Below are positions 1-60,418 of a stretch of DNA of 64,000 nucleotides, piece by piece. The number at the start of each line of letters is the position of its first letter. Position 1 is the first letter of the stretch. Made by a program: the position numbers and the translations under genes. Source of the stretch: Latrodectus hesperus (Eukaryota > Arthropoda > Arachnida > Araneae > Theridiidae); NCBI GenBank assembly GCA_037975125.1, contig CM075853.1:29444795-29508794 (forward strand), in the 5' to 3' direction. Under the pieces are notes generated by a model. It was not told where the DNA came from. It worked only from the letters and a program-made list of their open reading frames with translations, and made no database searches.

Positions 1-1335
1 TTTCCAAAGTTTCATTTTATTTCAGAAATGAAAGGATGCTATGTTTTGGACAACTGCACTGTTGATACATAATAACGCAAAAAGATTATTGAAAGGAAAA
101 GCTCAGCAGTAGTATAGTCCACGGCTAAGGATATGACTCGGTTTCAATGACATAAGAATGATGCATTGTCCTCGGTCAGCTCAACATGCAGTCCACGTTA
201 CAGGCAGCTTTGTATTCTTAACTAGAATGCTTTTCAATGTTTACTTGCATACGCAAATATAAAAAAGCATATAACCAATAAAAACATATAACCGATATTT
301 AATATATACATTATGAAAACTAACATCAACTTTACTGTATTGACCTGTATTTCCCTTTTAGCAATAAATTATTTTATAATTATTTTCTATTTCAATTGAA
401 TTTACAGTTTATTTAATTTAAAATATGCTTATAAATTAAAAAAATGTTAACAGATTAGCTTTGTAATGCTCACACTCCAAGGACTTATTTAATTTTACTT
501 TTTATCACACTTAATTTCATAATTATTTATTTATAATTTGAAGTTATTCAGATTTATCTTGGTTCAATTTTATGCTTTAAAATTAGCTTTTGCAATTAAA
601 TCAACTTGATTTAGGTCTTATGATCTAAAAAAATCATTCAAGACGATGTTAGTTAGTTGACGAATTAAATTCCGTCAACCTCAAATGAGCAATAATTTAT
701 AATCACGATTAAATGATGAAGTTGACTACGGAGCTTGAATTATTCTTCAACATCAATAGAGAATAATGCAAGCTCAGCAGAAGATTACGAATCTGTAACC
801 ATCATAAACCTCTGTTCTCTCAATCAAAAATGGTCAAACCTTGCTATTTCATGCATCGGATTTTCTGAATCCAAGTTAAGAAGGGTATTCACGATACTAA
901 GTCCTAGCAGCAAAAGAAATTATTGATCCAGCTTAATAAATATCAAACTATAGTACCGTTTGGAATTTATTCCATCATCACTGAAATTCTTATATTAAAT
1001 TTTATAATGATTTGGTATTACGGTGTCACTATTTTGAAAACTGATGGAATAAAAATTTAATTAATTCCTCTTTATTTAATATTAACAATTATGTAACTAG
1101 AACTTTGTCTTTAACCACGTAAAAGCTGTAATACACTTGAAAATTCAAATAGGTATATCAAAAATATATAAATACTTAAAACGTAGCCATAATTTTATCG
1201 CAAATTTTAAATTGTAATATTTTATAATAATAAAGTAAAAAATAAAGATTAAAAAATAACATAAAAAAGTTAATATAGAATACTATCCTTTTATTTTCAT
1301 TTATTTTTCCTTAATTCTATGGAGTGAGTACTTAC
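1..1335. other. Intron after LLTP exon 18; no gene seen
   Basis: AT-rich sequence downstream of exon 18's donor. I searched for exon 19. A site near 904 on the minus strand has an acceptor but stops after four codons in the required frame. No recognisable repeat was found. Confidence 0.6.
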
Positions 1336-48024
<46,689 letters not shown>

Positions 48025-48386
48025 CTGCAAGAAAATTAAATCAGATGTAAGTTGTAAATAATGGAATAAAAGCACTCTAATTTATCTGAAAGTGAAAAAA
48101 ACTTTGATTTGTAAAAACATATTTCAAAGCAAATGTTATTTATTTTTATATAAAAATTCAAATTAATATTGAATAATTTTCCACTAATATTAAATTCTAT
48201 TTCGAATATGAATCTTTTAATAGTTTTAAGTCATATTATATAGTATTTTATTCATTAGATACAAATTTTATTTAAAATTGTTCCGAGAAACATATCAGAA
48301 ATAAAGTGAATGCTTCATTTTTAAGTAGTATTAATATTGAGGAAATAATAAAAAATATTGAATAGAGCTCAGATAAAAATAATTTG

Positions 48387-48693
48387 TTGTTGTTAGTAAT
48401 GACAAATGGACAAACCAAGCTCGCTATGCCTTGGCTATGCGAATTTAAATCGATTGGGAACGTCTTTCGTTTTAATCAGAGCACCATGTAGGTGAAAGTA
48501 CGACTTTGCCCTACAAACATGCCATAGGTAACCGTTTATAGGGTAGGCAACCATTCACACCTCATTCATACAAGGAAAGGACAAAGACAGGATAGATAGA
48601 GAGAGAAAGTACATCCATGTCCGAACCGGAATTCGAACCCAGGACCTCCATATCCGCAGTCAGGCACGCTGACCACTAGACAAGTTGTGCAGC
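48387..48693 (-). mobile_element. Chimeric SINE: B head joined to A tail
   Basis: 307 bp on minus, flanked by a perfect 12-bp direct repeat AAAAATAATTTG (48375-48386 and 48694-48705), so it inserted as one unit. The right part (48513-48693) is the SINE-B head and body: box B near 48630-48645 and CCGTTTATAGGGTAGGCAACC on plus. The left part (48387-48512) is the SINE-A 3' domain: TTGTTGTTAGTAATGACAAA, AAGCTCGCTATGCC and GAGCACCATGTAGGTGAAAG. The join is near 48513. Confidence 0.9.
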
Positions 48694-49069
48694 AAAAATA
48701 ATTTGATATTTTTAAGTAAAACATTATACGGAATGTGCTTTGCTAATTTCATGTTGAATACATATATTCTTAGCCATTTTTTTCTATTTTAAAAATTAAA
48801 CTCCAATACATCGATATATATTTCACAATTTTCTTTTTAAAATACAATATTAGGCTAAAAAAAATTTAAGGAGTATTCATGATTTTAATTTATCAATTCT
48901 CCCAACATTTCATCAGAAATAAACTTACATTTTAAAATGAAATTATAATGAGAACGATCCACAAATAAATAGCATCAAGCAGAAAATATATGTGCTTGTG
49001 ATATCTGACATTATACAACAGATTTATATATGAAACTTTCATTTTACGCTCTTTGAATATCTATCTATC

Positions 49070-49280
49070 AGGTATTGTCTTTTGCGAAGACTTTCCATGG
49101 ATATGAGGATTTCATTTATGACTCACACAAAAAAGGTAACTTTTAAAACTCTCAGTCAACCACCTAGACAGATGCTTATGCAGAAAGAAGAAGCTCATGT
49201 CTCACGTTGCTCATCAGTACCTGGCATTGAATCTAGGACTTTCCATTTTGAGAAGCATTGTCCTGCCACTGGGTTATTAT
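49070..49280 (-). mobile_element. Decayed tRNA-derived SINE
   Basis: On minus the right end reads CCAGTGGCAGG (box A-like), then GTCCTAGATTCAATGCC (box B-like), resembling the SINE-A head at 27045. The body is too degraded to assign. A 66-codon plus-strand ORF here is a by-product. Confidence 0.5.
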
Positions 49281-49575
49281 AGGCCACGAGTGGCCTGGTT
49301 GATTAGGCTGTCATTCTCATTATCGGAAGGTAGTGAGTCCGAAACCAGACTTAACTGAAGATCCTCCATGTTAATTAAAGGCAGCTGGGGTGCATTAAAA
49401 CTGGGCGGGGTCGCAATGTCCTCCAAGTGAAATGATACCTCTGGGGATGGAAGGACAAGTATTAAGGGTCTTCTGCCTGGTCCAGGCTTCAAAATCACGG
49501 AGACTCCATCCGGTTGCTTCTATCTAACTGGAAGAACCCAACTCAGGGCTAAATACAGGGCAGGTGTAACAACAA
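49281..49575 (+). mobile_element. SINE-C copy
   Basis: About 295 bp. tRNA-like head: TGGCCTGGTTGATTAGGCTG (box A-like) and GGTAGTGAGTCCGAAACC (box B-like), GC-rich body, and a GGGCAGGTGTAACAACAAC tail. Flanked by imperfect direct repeats ACTGGGTTATTAT and ACTGGGCTCTTATTAT. It landed at the head end of the older SINE at 49070-49280. Confidence 0.75.
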
Positions 49576-52500
49576 CTGGGCTCTTATTATCCTTATATGT
49601 GAAAAATTTGGCACTACGTAGGAGATAATTTAACAGTTAAAAATCTAGTAAGGCATTTCCACCATTGCTTTCGGGGAGCATTTTTCATAAATAATGAAAA
49701 TTCCCGGGTTGTGAGGCAATAAACATGGAAAACTACAAAGAATCCTCCTCAAAAGATTCACATGTATGAAGCAAAAGCAGTGAACTCACCTCCGTTGCTT
49801 AACCATTGTTAGAATCATCTTACACTCAGAAGAGCGGTATCATACCTCAAAGCCATGGTGAGCATAATATGTGTGAAATTTAAAAAAATAGGTAAGAAAA
49901 GAAAGCAGGAGTATATTAAAATTATCTTTCTCACAATTCGTAAGAAAAATAAAAATATATTATTTAATTCACATTCACTTTTAGTTCCAAATATAACATC
50001 CTTTATTCTTAGGTGTTTTTCACATTGATATGTGTTTTAATTTGAATTACAGTAGCTTTTAGTACTGTAAGTTAGTACTGAGTATATAGACTTTATTACA
50101 ATATTACTTATATTGTTTTACTACTGTAGTCTTTTTTCTACTACTTATCAATTAAGTACTTTATTAATTAATTTTTTGTAGTGTGTTTATCATTACATTA
50201 CATTATTTCATTAGTTTAGTATCGTAGCCTTTTTCAGTCTAGAGAAATTCTTCTTCAGTCTTTTTTAGCAATTGTTCGTAACCATCAATATTTGTTGTAC
50301 TTCAATTTAATACTTGCGTTTCATTAACACATTCATAAAATGAAATTGAAATATTTATTAATCTGTAATACAGAATAAATTTGATTTGGAAACCAGAATC
50401 TAGACGTTTCCTACTATTTCTGGTCTACTGCACTTTTCAGATATCATTAACAATACGAAAGATTTCTTGTGTGAAATAATAGACTTGCCATTTAAAGGGG
50501 AAATTAAATCAATTGTTCCAGAGGACACTTTTAAGAACCAATCAAAATAACCAAAGTGAAACAATAACAATAAATTTTCCTTTTCAACATAAATAAAGCT
50601 TGTTAGAATGGATAACAAATGTATATTTTGATACAGATGGAAACCAAAATATTATTGGTATAGGGATTAAAAAATTGCTGTTATGAAAATACCCCTGTTT
50701 TTCGAAAAATAATTTATGTTTGTATCCAGTGTACTCTTACTTATAAATGCAGAAATTAAAATCAAAATTTAAAAAAAGATTTGTTTTGAAAATACATGTA
50801 CATATAACAACATTATGTTAACAAGATATTGAATAATAGTTTTCAAAAGAAGAAACTATTACATAATATCACTTAAGAATACTTTGCATACTATAGGAAT
50901 AAAATAGCTTAAATAACATGCTAAAAGTTTTGGTATCACATAGTGAAAAATCAACTAGGTCTTACTGTAAACTTATTGTAAATCATTAACATATTCAGCA
51001 TGTTTTGTCTTCCAAGAGATCATTTTTTGGATAGTGATACAAATGATAATGATTTATCTTTGATAATGACGAAACATAGAAGTCTCTTGAGCACACACCG
51101 CAACAGAAGCGTATGCAAAGAGCAACGTTTATTTTCTGCTGTTGAACAAGAGCAAATTCTGAATCTTCCAACCCAAAGAAGTTGATACTGTAACTATGCT
51201 ACGATAAACCTAAGTGTCGTATATTCGTTATTCTTATTACATCAGTTTTAATTAAAATTTACATTATGTATAACATGAGTCATTGAATATTAGATCCTCA
51301 GTTTTATCTGATTAACTATCGTTGCGCTTTCCAAAATCATTCATCATCACTTTTCAAACTCAAATAGAAAATGCTGAATTAGAGATCATTTTTCAGCTTG
51401 AGGAAGCATTTCTTCACTTTCTAAACCATAAGCTGGTAGAGATGGATCAGCAACTTTTGAGATCATCTTTATCAATTTGGTTTCTTGTTACTAACGACAA
51501 GAATAGCTGCTAATTTTTCAGTAATTATTTCATAATTAGGTTTTTACAAAAATATTATCATGGCGAAAAATTAGAAAACCACTCTCTCCATAACAAGTAA
51601 TTTCAAATGTTACTGCAGAAGTCAAATTTAGGAAATAGACTAAAATTAAAACACATTTATGTATTACTATTTCTAAAATTAAACAAAAGTATATTTCTTT
51701 TTCATGTTCAAGTTTGAAATATTAAATATATATACGTATTTTATATCATCATTTCCGAACCTTTAAGCATAATTCCTTTATAATAGGGCATAAATAAAAT
51801 ATGTATTAATACGAAATATATTTTACACACAAAATGTTTAATAACAATTTTTACTATATAATCAGTTTTAAATTGCTCATTTTAAAAATTATAAAAAAGC
51901 GGCATTTGTTATTTTGAAAAACCAACCGTAATTTACATTTTCAAAACAATACAGTGGACATAAATAACTTAAATCTATGAAAACGTCTCTGAAAATTTCG
52001 AGATAACTTAAATTATAAAAAAATTGCATGTTTTTATTTATTCAATTATGAGTATTTGAGAGTATTGAGAGTATTTATGAGTATTGAGTAATTCAATTAT
52101 GAGAATTAATTATGAGTAGGGTAAAAATTAAAGCATAACTAAAAAAAAAAGTGAACTTGCTTTTCAAGTTCCAAAAATCTGCTAAAAGAAAAATATCAAG
52201 GAATTCAATATTCCAGAAACTTAATGGATTCTGTAAAAATAATATAATATTTGAAAAATATTATAAAACAAATTTTAAAATTTTTCAATTCAAGACGCGC
52301 CATTTAAGTTATGTTTATAGCTCTGTTATGAAAAAATAATTTAACGTTTTGGCATGCAGAACAGAACTTTTTAAAATTTCTATATGCCAGAGTTGTGTGT
52401 GTGTTTCTTGCGTAAAAGAACTTAAATATACAGAAAATTTTTAAAAATTAAATTTCGTTGCCAAAGACTTTTTAAATTTCTTTTCATCATGTGGATAAAA

Positions 52501-53539
52501 TGAAAGTATTTGCTAAATAAAATAATGGAAATAATAATCCTAAAACAAATAAAATGTGAAATTATAAGTTACATAATCCCACATAAAATGGTATTTAATT
52601 AAATAAATATCAAACATAAAGAATAAGAGATATCCGTTTAAAGGTTTCCTATCAAGCGTTCATACATTAAGTTTAAAAAAAAAAAATCAGAAAATTTCTT
52701 AAAACAAATTTTCTGCATTTCTAAACTTTTAATCTTTAAAACCATAAATAATTTGAATAGAATAATGGGATTACTTAATTCACGATTTTTTACTTATTTT
52801 TTAAATTTAAATTAAGTGATTAATTTCTTCATTTTAAGATTTATTCAAAAGTTTTATATTGTCATGTAACTCAAATAAATATAAATTGAATTAAATTAAG
52901 CACCCATGAATTTCATGTTAGAAGAACATATGGAAAAAGAATCGATTTGAAAAATTAAACACATTAATTACTAAAGATATGAAAAGTTACTTTTCATAGA
53001 TATAGACGCAAACAGTAAAAAAAATCATAGGTTTTGAAAATATTTTATTAAAAGGAAATAAACAACATTTAATTCTATAATTACTAGAATAAATTATATA
53101 AAAATAATATCGAAAAATTGTCATGAAATTATTTCAAAAAATAAAGAACAAATGGGAAAATTAATGAACAGTTAATATATTTTCAGGGAAAATATGAAAC
53201 AGATTCCTAAGCTTGACTTAAAAATTGTCAGTGAAAAGATATTAAAGTATTGCTTATTAGTTCCTTTATTGTTTTATCCAATAAACAATTATAATTGTAA
53301 TTAAAATAGATTTATTTATTATCAATCATTAAATATGTACTAATTCCTTGATAATAATTGTTTCTAAATTAATTAATTTCAATCTACCATGCGAAAGTAA
53401 TTTTTAAATATCAGCATTATGGGCTATATTTTTTAGAGAATTTTAGTAATCAAATTAATAATATTAGCAATGTAATGGAACCGCATAAAAATAAAATTTG
53501 CAAAATAAATCCAAAAATGAAATAAAAATTGTAACCTGT

Positions 53540-54063
53540 TATTAACAGGAGAATTCCCCAAAAGAGTAGTGAAGACCGCATGCTTAGAAGACGGTCAGAC
53601 TTCTGCCACAGTTCAAAGTAAGCGAAAGCAAACGTGTTTACTACCTAAAGCCCCTATCAGATCATCCCTTAAGGGATTATCTAAAAATTGCAGACTTCCC
53701 AACCTTCCGAAGATGCTTGAAAAGATACGATAACGTCGGCTTACACTGATAAACAACACGTGCTTCATATTTTCTGCATAACATCCCTCAAAACACTCTC
53801 AAAAGTTTCAATTGAATGGGCCATCACAGTGTATCACACCATCGGTTATCATGAATGCATTAAAAGCTTCTGTGACTTGCTTACAAATGAGAACAGGGGA
53901 GAAAATTTCCAGTTTTTTTCTTACAACCCCACTTATAATAGATATCGTTTTTAGTCAAGGTCATACTAAGGAGAATATACCGGTCCTTATACTGGGATTT
54001 TTTTTTTTTTTGTACCAGCTGAGTCACTTACCTCTTCACTTGTCTTACCCGAGCGTCGACTGA
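53540..54063. other. Unclassified GC-richer block with A/T run
   Basis: Denser in GC than its flanks, ending near a 14-base T-run at 53999. Short plus-strand ORFs (64 and 83 codons) show no domain. Could be a decayed retroposon on minus, the T-run being its poly(A) tail. Confidence 0.3.
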
Positions 54064-56437
54064 TTTACATTTGTATCTTAATCTATCACATAATTTGTAC
54101 CTTAATTTTTTTAAAAAAGCTCGTTACAGCTTTTCATATTTTATGAGTACTTTATACCTTAATATGTCATTGAAAATATTTTTTGTCAGGTATGAAAACA
54201 ATTGCAATAAATTCCAGAATTGTTTTCGATTATTATTTTTGCAAGTCAAAATTTATTTATTATGTATGAGTTCAACGGGGCGCATTAAATGTTTTATATA
54301 TCCCAGTCAGTAGAGAATTTAGATATGATACAATTTTAGTGTTAACGAAAAAGCTGTTTGCATTTCAAAATTTTAAACTTTTTAATATAATTTTTTTCTA
54401 TAAAATTGATGTGGAAAGTAATAAAAAAATATTAACAAATTAATGAAAAAATTAAATATTATGCAAATTTTAAAAAAGAGCGAATCGTATAAGAATTGAT
54501 ATTTAAAATTCCTTCTTAAATTAACTAAATTAATACGATTAATAACTTACAAACTCATATCTGAAAACAATTATAGTTTGTTATTAAGCTGTATTAGTAT
54601 ATGAAAATTATTAATCAATTTTAAACTTATTATTATTTTTGTAAATAAAATAAATGGAACAAACAGAGAGCTAAACATTTTTAAATATTTAAAATTTAAA
54701 TAACATCTAGGCTCTATATGATGTATAGAAACCAGTAATGATTCTTTTTTAAAAAATTTTCTCGAAAAAATCTTTTTTATTCGAGAAACATTTCCTATGA
54801 TTTTCCAAAAGTATAAAATAAAATTAAAAAGCAACTAAGTAATGATATATGTATTTAAAAATGAAATTATGTTGAACTGAATAAATTGATTTGATTATTG
54901 GTCGTAAATACGAAACATATTTTTACATGCCTTACATGCAACAGCAGTCATTAATTTTTCTCCTCATTTTTTCATTTAAAATTTCCTAATGATTCAAAAC
55001 ATTTTTATTAAAAATTGTATATGATGAAAATCATATTGCATGCAAAATGAATTTGAAAAAAATTTCCAATAAGCAAATATATTCCTTAGTATTTTTCTTT
55101 TTTAAATAATTAGTATTAAAATTTATATTAATGATAAGTAATAAATATTTTGTTAAAACTAAATTCTAAATTATTTCTAAGAAATATGAATGTTATATTT
55201 TTCTCATGTACTTATTGAAACTGCTATAAAAATTCGAAAAAAGATAATAAATCATTTATTTTCTAAATACATTAAAATTAAAAAGTAGAATTTAAAACAT
55301 TTTCCAAAATTTTGAATCATAAATATAGCTAGAGATCGATAACTATGCAAAAAAGATAAAAGCTGTTATACAGCTTGCTGTAAAATCAAGAATTTAAATT
55401 ATATTTTTGTTATGAATATTAATCAACTTATCTATTTATATTATGCATTATATTCCATATATATAATGCCTATATTCAAAATTATTTAAAAAATTTTTCT
55501 ATTTTCTTCTTAATGCTAAATACCTTTATATGTTTGTTTGAAATAGAAAGCAAATGTTGGCCCTTAAAATTTTCAATAACACATTAAATCAAATAAAAAA
55601 AATTTATAAATAATGCTCAAAATTTAATCGTAATATCAGAAATATGCTAAAGATTATGATTTGTAATTTTATAATTAAAATATCATCTATCTGATTAAAA
55701 CACTTTAATTCTTGTCCATTTAATGAAATGAAAAGAATGGAATCATAACATTCTTCGTGACAATTAAAAAAATATATGGAACCTAAGGATAGTAAAAAAG
55801 GAACAAGGAAGTAAATATATTAATAAAAACACATATAATAAAAAATAAATTATTTTTTCTTGCGATATTTCATTAGAAATATTTTTATCTACATGGTTGA
55901 GAAAAGATGTGATTTATTTTTTTTTTCTTTAATAGTCAACAATCAATACCAGGAAAATTAGCAATTTTTCTATTCATTTCTTTTCTTCTAGTTATTCTTA
56001 AATTCTTGAGCAGAGTTTATAACAATAATTTCTTACAATACTTAAAAATAAATTTAAAATAACATGAAATGAAATTTATGAATTTTTACTTTTAGTGGTA
56101 AAAAATAAATCTAAATCTATCACAAACAATTTTATTGTTTTAAGTTTTTTGTCTCTAATTAATTAAGTTTAATATTTGAATAATAAGATAAATTAATAGA
56201 CGTTCAAACATATAGTTCCATAGTTTTTATCGGAATTTTTTGATTTTATCAGATCATTATTGTTGCCTGATTTTGAATTGAGTTGAGTTTTAATCAATTA
56301 TAACTATGATAACAATAACAATCTACAGGAAAATTTGCATTAAATTTGTACTTGCAATTCACTGAAGTTGCCACTCTACAATTATTCACATAACTGTGAA
56401 ATTATAGATATTTCAGAAACTTTGACCTTTTTCTCAG

Positions 56438-56539
56438 ATAAGTCTGTTGACGGAAGTTGTCCGCGATATTCGCTTTCATCTGACAGATTATTTTTTATTA
56501 ACTTTATTATTTTTCCTTGTTTATGTGTTTCTAAAAAAA
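56438..56539 (+). other. Exon-like plus-strand ORF with possible TM helix
   Basis: Acceptor TTTTTCTCAG and donor GTAAGC enclose 34 open codons: ISLLTEVVRDIRFHLTDYF followed by a hydrophobic LLTLLFFLVYVFLKK. Such frames arise easily in T-rich DNA, and no neighbouring exons could be joined. Speculative. Confidence 0.18.
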
Positions 56540-58019
56540 GTAAGCTCACAAAATTTCGCTTAAAACATATTTTCATCGTATTTTAAAAATGATTCAAATT
56601 TTAAAAATAAGTAAATTATGTTAAAGTCTTTCGTTTTTAATTTTTGAAAATTTCCCGTATGTTTGGATAAATATTGCGATTCCATATTAAACTCTATGTA
56701 CAATATTTCTATAAATTTTGAGTAAAAAATCTACTAATTAATAAATATTAATCAAATTTAATTTACTATAATGTCACTTGATTGCCTAATTATTTCTATT
56801 TTCATATGATTGCCTAATTATGTTAATATCTACCGATTTGAAGAACATTTCGCATCGTGACGGAAACCCCCATTCTAGATGGACGTTGAATCCACGAAGT
56901 GCTCTGAACTAGTTTAGAGTACTAATCATTTGATTACCAGTTAAGCAAATATAAATTTGAAAGTGCTTGTTTAAAAAATTAAAATCAAGCTTATGCTCAT
57001 CGTGACTTGATGTAAAAACTCAAGCTGCGGAGTGAAAGGTTGAATCTGAGGAGCAAAGGAAAAACGGATGTTGAGTTTCTCCTTCTAACTATAGTTTTAT
57101 ATTAGTGGATGCTTAGATTCCAAAATTTCTCCTTGCGAAACGAGAGTGATATCAACTATCAAAGAAAAGTCTTTCTTGAAGACAAATATTTAGTGAAAGA
57201 ACAAAAATCTCTTATATTAACTACATACTGCAAAATTTAAAGTGGCATGAATATGTAAAATGTTTTCAAATTTACAGCTTAGAAGGTCTGTTAATAATCA
57301 TATTTTATTAGAAACGATAATTTGTGATTCTTTCTTAAAATTAAAAACATTTTATTAATGTCACCTATAAATAAATGTTTTGAGCTGAAAGATTTGGAAA
57401 GCTAACTAAAACTGATATCAAATCATAATTGGACGATAGATTACAGCAGATAAACTTTGCAAAATATATAAAAATATATATTTTGTACAGTTTGAGAAAA
57501 TGGATTAATAGCTGCTTTTCCCAAGAAACAGATTACATAAGAATATAATTAATGAAGAATACGTTTAGACAATTTTCATGTATGATCCAGATGTACCAAA
57601 ACTGACTCTTTTCGATGTCGATGAAAATTCTAAAGAAAAAATCTTAAATGGAATAGCACATTATTTTATTCATTTATCAAAATTCAAAAAATTTATAATC
57701 CTCATTTAATACTGAGTTGTGTACAATCAATATTAAGTATACAGGAAAATCTATCGTACCTTTTAATTTTTCATAAAAAAAGGGATAAGGTATCAAAGAG
57801 TGATTATCTGTTTTTAAACATGATGATTTATCAAATCCACCAAAGAAAATGTGAAAGTCAGGAGTCCCATTTTTAAAATTAAATTATATACGGAAAAGAA
57901 GCCAGCTGCAAAGTTGTGAAACAACAATGGAAATATTATGCTAAATGACAGTAAATCCCAAATATTTGCAGAAAGAAAGTGTAAAATGTGTTTTGCTTAG
58001 TCCATGTGTTTCAAATTTT

Positions 58020-58390
58020 TATCATGCTACGCATTAGAATGGTCAACATCTTAGCAAATTCCAAGTATAAGGTCTGGCTATTGCTGCCCAAAACAGTTTT
58101 ATGCTGGCCATGGCAATTTACTTATAGTTGTTTGATATCCTGGCTCCGGCTTTTAAAAGCAAGGAATGTTGATGTTTTTGTTGCAATAACACATTTCCTT
58201 GTGCCTATCCCAGAATTGGGCTCTAGGCTTTAGCGGAAACAGCCGGGAGGAGGCCTCATATTTTAGAAGCAAAGATCAAGCAGAAGATCCCCTAATACTC
58301 TTGATCTGCTATCTTAAGGGGGGTTAGTGCTAGTCAAAGTCCACCTGGCCGATGCTGGATGATAAGTAATGAAAGCTGTAATTTAACCTC
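58020..58390. repeat. Unclassified transposon-like GC-richer block
   Basis: Contains AACAGCCGGGAGGAGGCC and a near-inverted pair AGATCAAGCAGAAGATCC / CTTGATCTGCTATCTTAAGG. It looks like a LINE or SINE remnant, but no motif assigns it. Confidence 0.35.
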
Positions 58391-60054
58391 TGATGTCCTT
58401 GAAATTATTGGCCAGTAAAATTAATACAGTTTTACAGCTACGAGTATTCTTAAATTTTGCAGTCGAAAAACGCTTATAAACACAATATTTCTCCATGTTG
58501 TAAATTTTAAAGATAAACTTTCTTTTTCAGTTAATTCTTTTTAATTAAAAACTATTTTATAGCAAGCAGATTTTTATTATTTATTCCTTTCACCACGTGA
58601 AATGTGACGTTAAATACTGCGAATTGCTTGCGTCAGCAATTAGTATGAAACTCTGCGTATGGTGGAAAACTCTAAAATAATATTTCAATGAATCATTGAA
58701 ATTGGCAGATAAGTATACATTTAATACTGTAAAAGTATTTATCTGGATAGAGATGTTATTTAATAAGAATGGATAAATATTTATCGTATGTTGAAACTTT
58801 ACTCCTTATACAAGGAAAACTTTCTAAACTATTGATTGTATGGTAACAAGACAACAAGGAAATTGAACATTCATTCATTAAATGTTATATTTATTTTATG
58901 TACATTACTTTAAGAATAAGAGCGTTTTATTACCGTGTTAGGAATGAAAAAATTTACTCTTGAAATAGAAGCATTTTTTATATTAAATCTATTATTTATA
59001 TTTAATCAGCTAATATAATGAATAATTTTAAATCCTTCAACACTCAATTTTTTATGAAAAAAATCGATTGTTGACAATCTTAAAAGTTTGTTTCTTAAAC
59101 TTTTTTTCATTTGATATGAAGCAAGTTTGTATAATTAATGACAATCTAAAAAACACATTTTATTTATTAATAAATTAAGAGTTTTACTTTCAATAATCTT
59201 AATATAGCATCTTGTATCAATTACATAGAATTATCTAAAATTATTGCTTAAGAATCCCAGTTTAACTTTAATTGCTTTGATCTCTAAAATGTTTTATTTA
59301 TAATCACAATTCTTTTTTAAGTCATTTATTGCATTTTTTGGCAGAAATAGCTTGTGCATATTTCATCTTATAAGATTTCATAGTTTTTGAATCTTACATT
59401 CATATTTTCCATAAATTCATCAAAAATTTAATTTTGGTTTAAGTAATGACCAATTATATTATAGAATTTTGGTGTATTTATAAGATGTTAGTTTTACATT
59501 AACCCATCAAGATCATTAAATCACAATATGGATTCACAAACAAAATATTTCTATATTTCAAACCAAAAAATATTTATTTTTAGAATTATACACAGTTAAA
59601 AAGTTCTGCAAGAATATAATGACAGATCAATTGGCATCAAATAAAAATCATGTAAAATTATACGATTGATGATTTAATAAGTAATCAACTGGAGAAATGT
59701 TAATATTTATTAATACTATAGCATTAATAATTGAAAGCAACTCACGTATTATCACATTGACCAGTTTTGTGAAAAAATATATCATCAAATGATTATAAAT
59801 AAATTTTATTTATTTTTTATATTTTATCTCATGTAAGTTTTATATGTATAATTCAAAAAATAGAAACAGGAATCACAAAAATGAAGTTTTCATCCATTTG
59901 TTTTAATGAAAATAAAAATTATCTGCACTGTTTTTGCCAACATTTTATTAAATGATTTAATAACTGAATGATGTAGCATAGCTGCAGAAAAAATATAACA
60001 GTTATCGATTAAAAACGCAACCTTTGAATTTGGGCAAAAATCGTATTTCCATGT

Positions 60055-60130
60055 GTTACGATTGTGGTCTCCAAATTTCGACCCGCGGGCCAAATCTGGT
60101 CCACCAATGTCATCAGTTCGGTCCATAATA
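60055..60130 (-). mobile_element. hAT-like terminal remnant
   Basis: The phrase GGTCTCCAAATTTCGACCCG, then CGGGCCAAATCTGGTCCACC, resembles the common hAT terminal sequence (CAGGGGTCTCCAAAC... followed by GGCCCGCGGGCC). Only one end is seen and no 8-bp duplication was found. Confidence 0.4.
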
Positions 60131-60418
60131 CTTAATGGCCTATTCTTGATATTGTTGCTGTGATAAATTGTATAAAAAATCCAAAATCACACACATAATA
60201 ATTCTGTTTTATTTATTTGCTGAGTAATGCTTAATCATCAATGTTCACTTATAAAAATTACTAATGAGATTTATATTATTGTGATCACAAAGAATAGTTT
60301 GTTGTTGTATACCAGTTTCTTATTTGCACCAGTCATTAAAAGAGATTTAGGATGTTAATCAGTTAACTTTGATATGTACACATTTTTTGTGACTTCTTTT
60401 TATGAAATGTTTTCTCAG

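Noticed and set aside
890..905. Candidate LLTP exon 19 on minus (acceptor CTGCTAG)
   Set aside because: In the required phase 0 it meets TGA after four codons.
48924..48973. Signal-peptide exon on minus (ATG, donor GTAAGT)
   Set aside because: In-frame TAA after ten codons, and the last base T would form TGA with the next exon.
50441..51513. Exon-like plus-strand ORFs at 50441-50550, 50999-51185 and 51322-51513
   Set aside because: Each has an acceptor-like start or a reasonable composition but no recognised domain, no consistent joining, and a length that is expected by chance in 64 kb of AT-rich DNA.
54028..54070. First exon of the LLTP gene on minus with GTAAGT donor
   Set aside because: No ATG with an open frame; at most a noncoding exon, with no supporting evidence.
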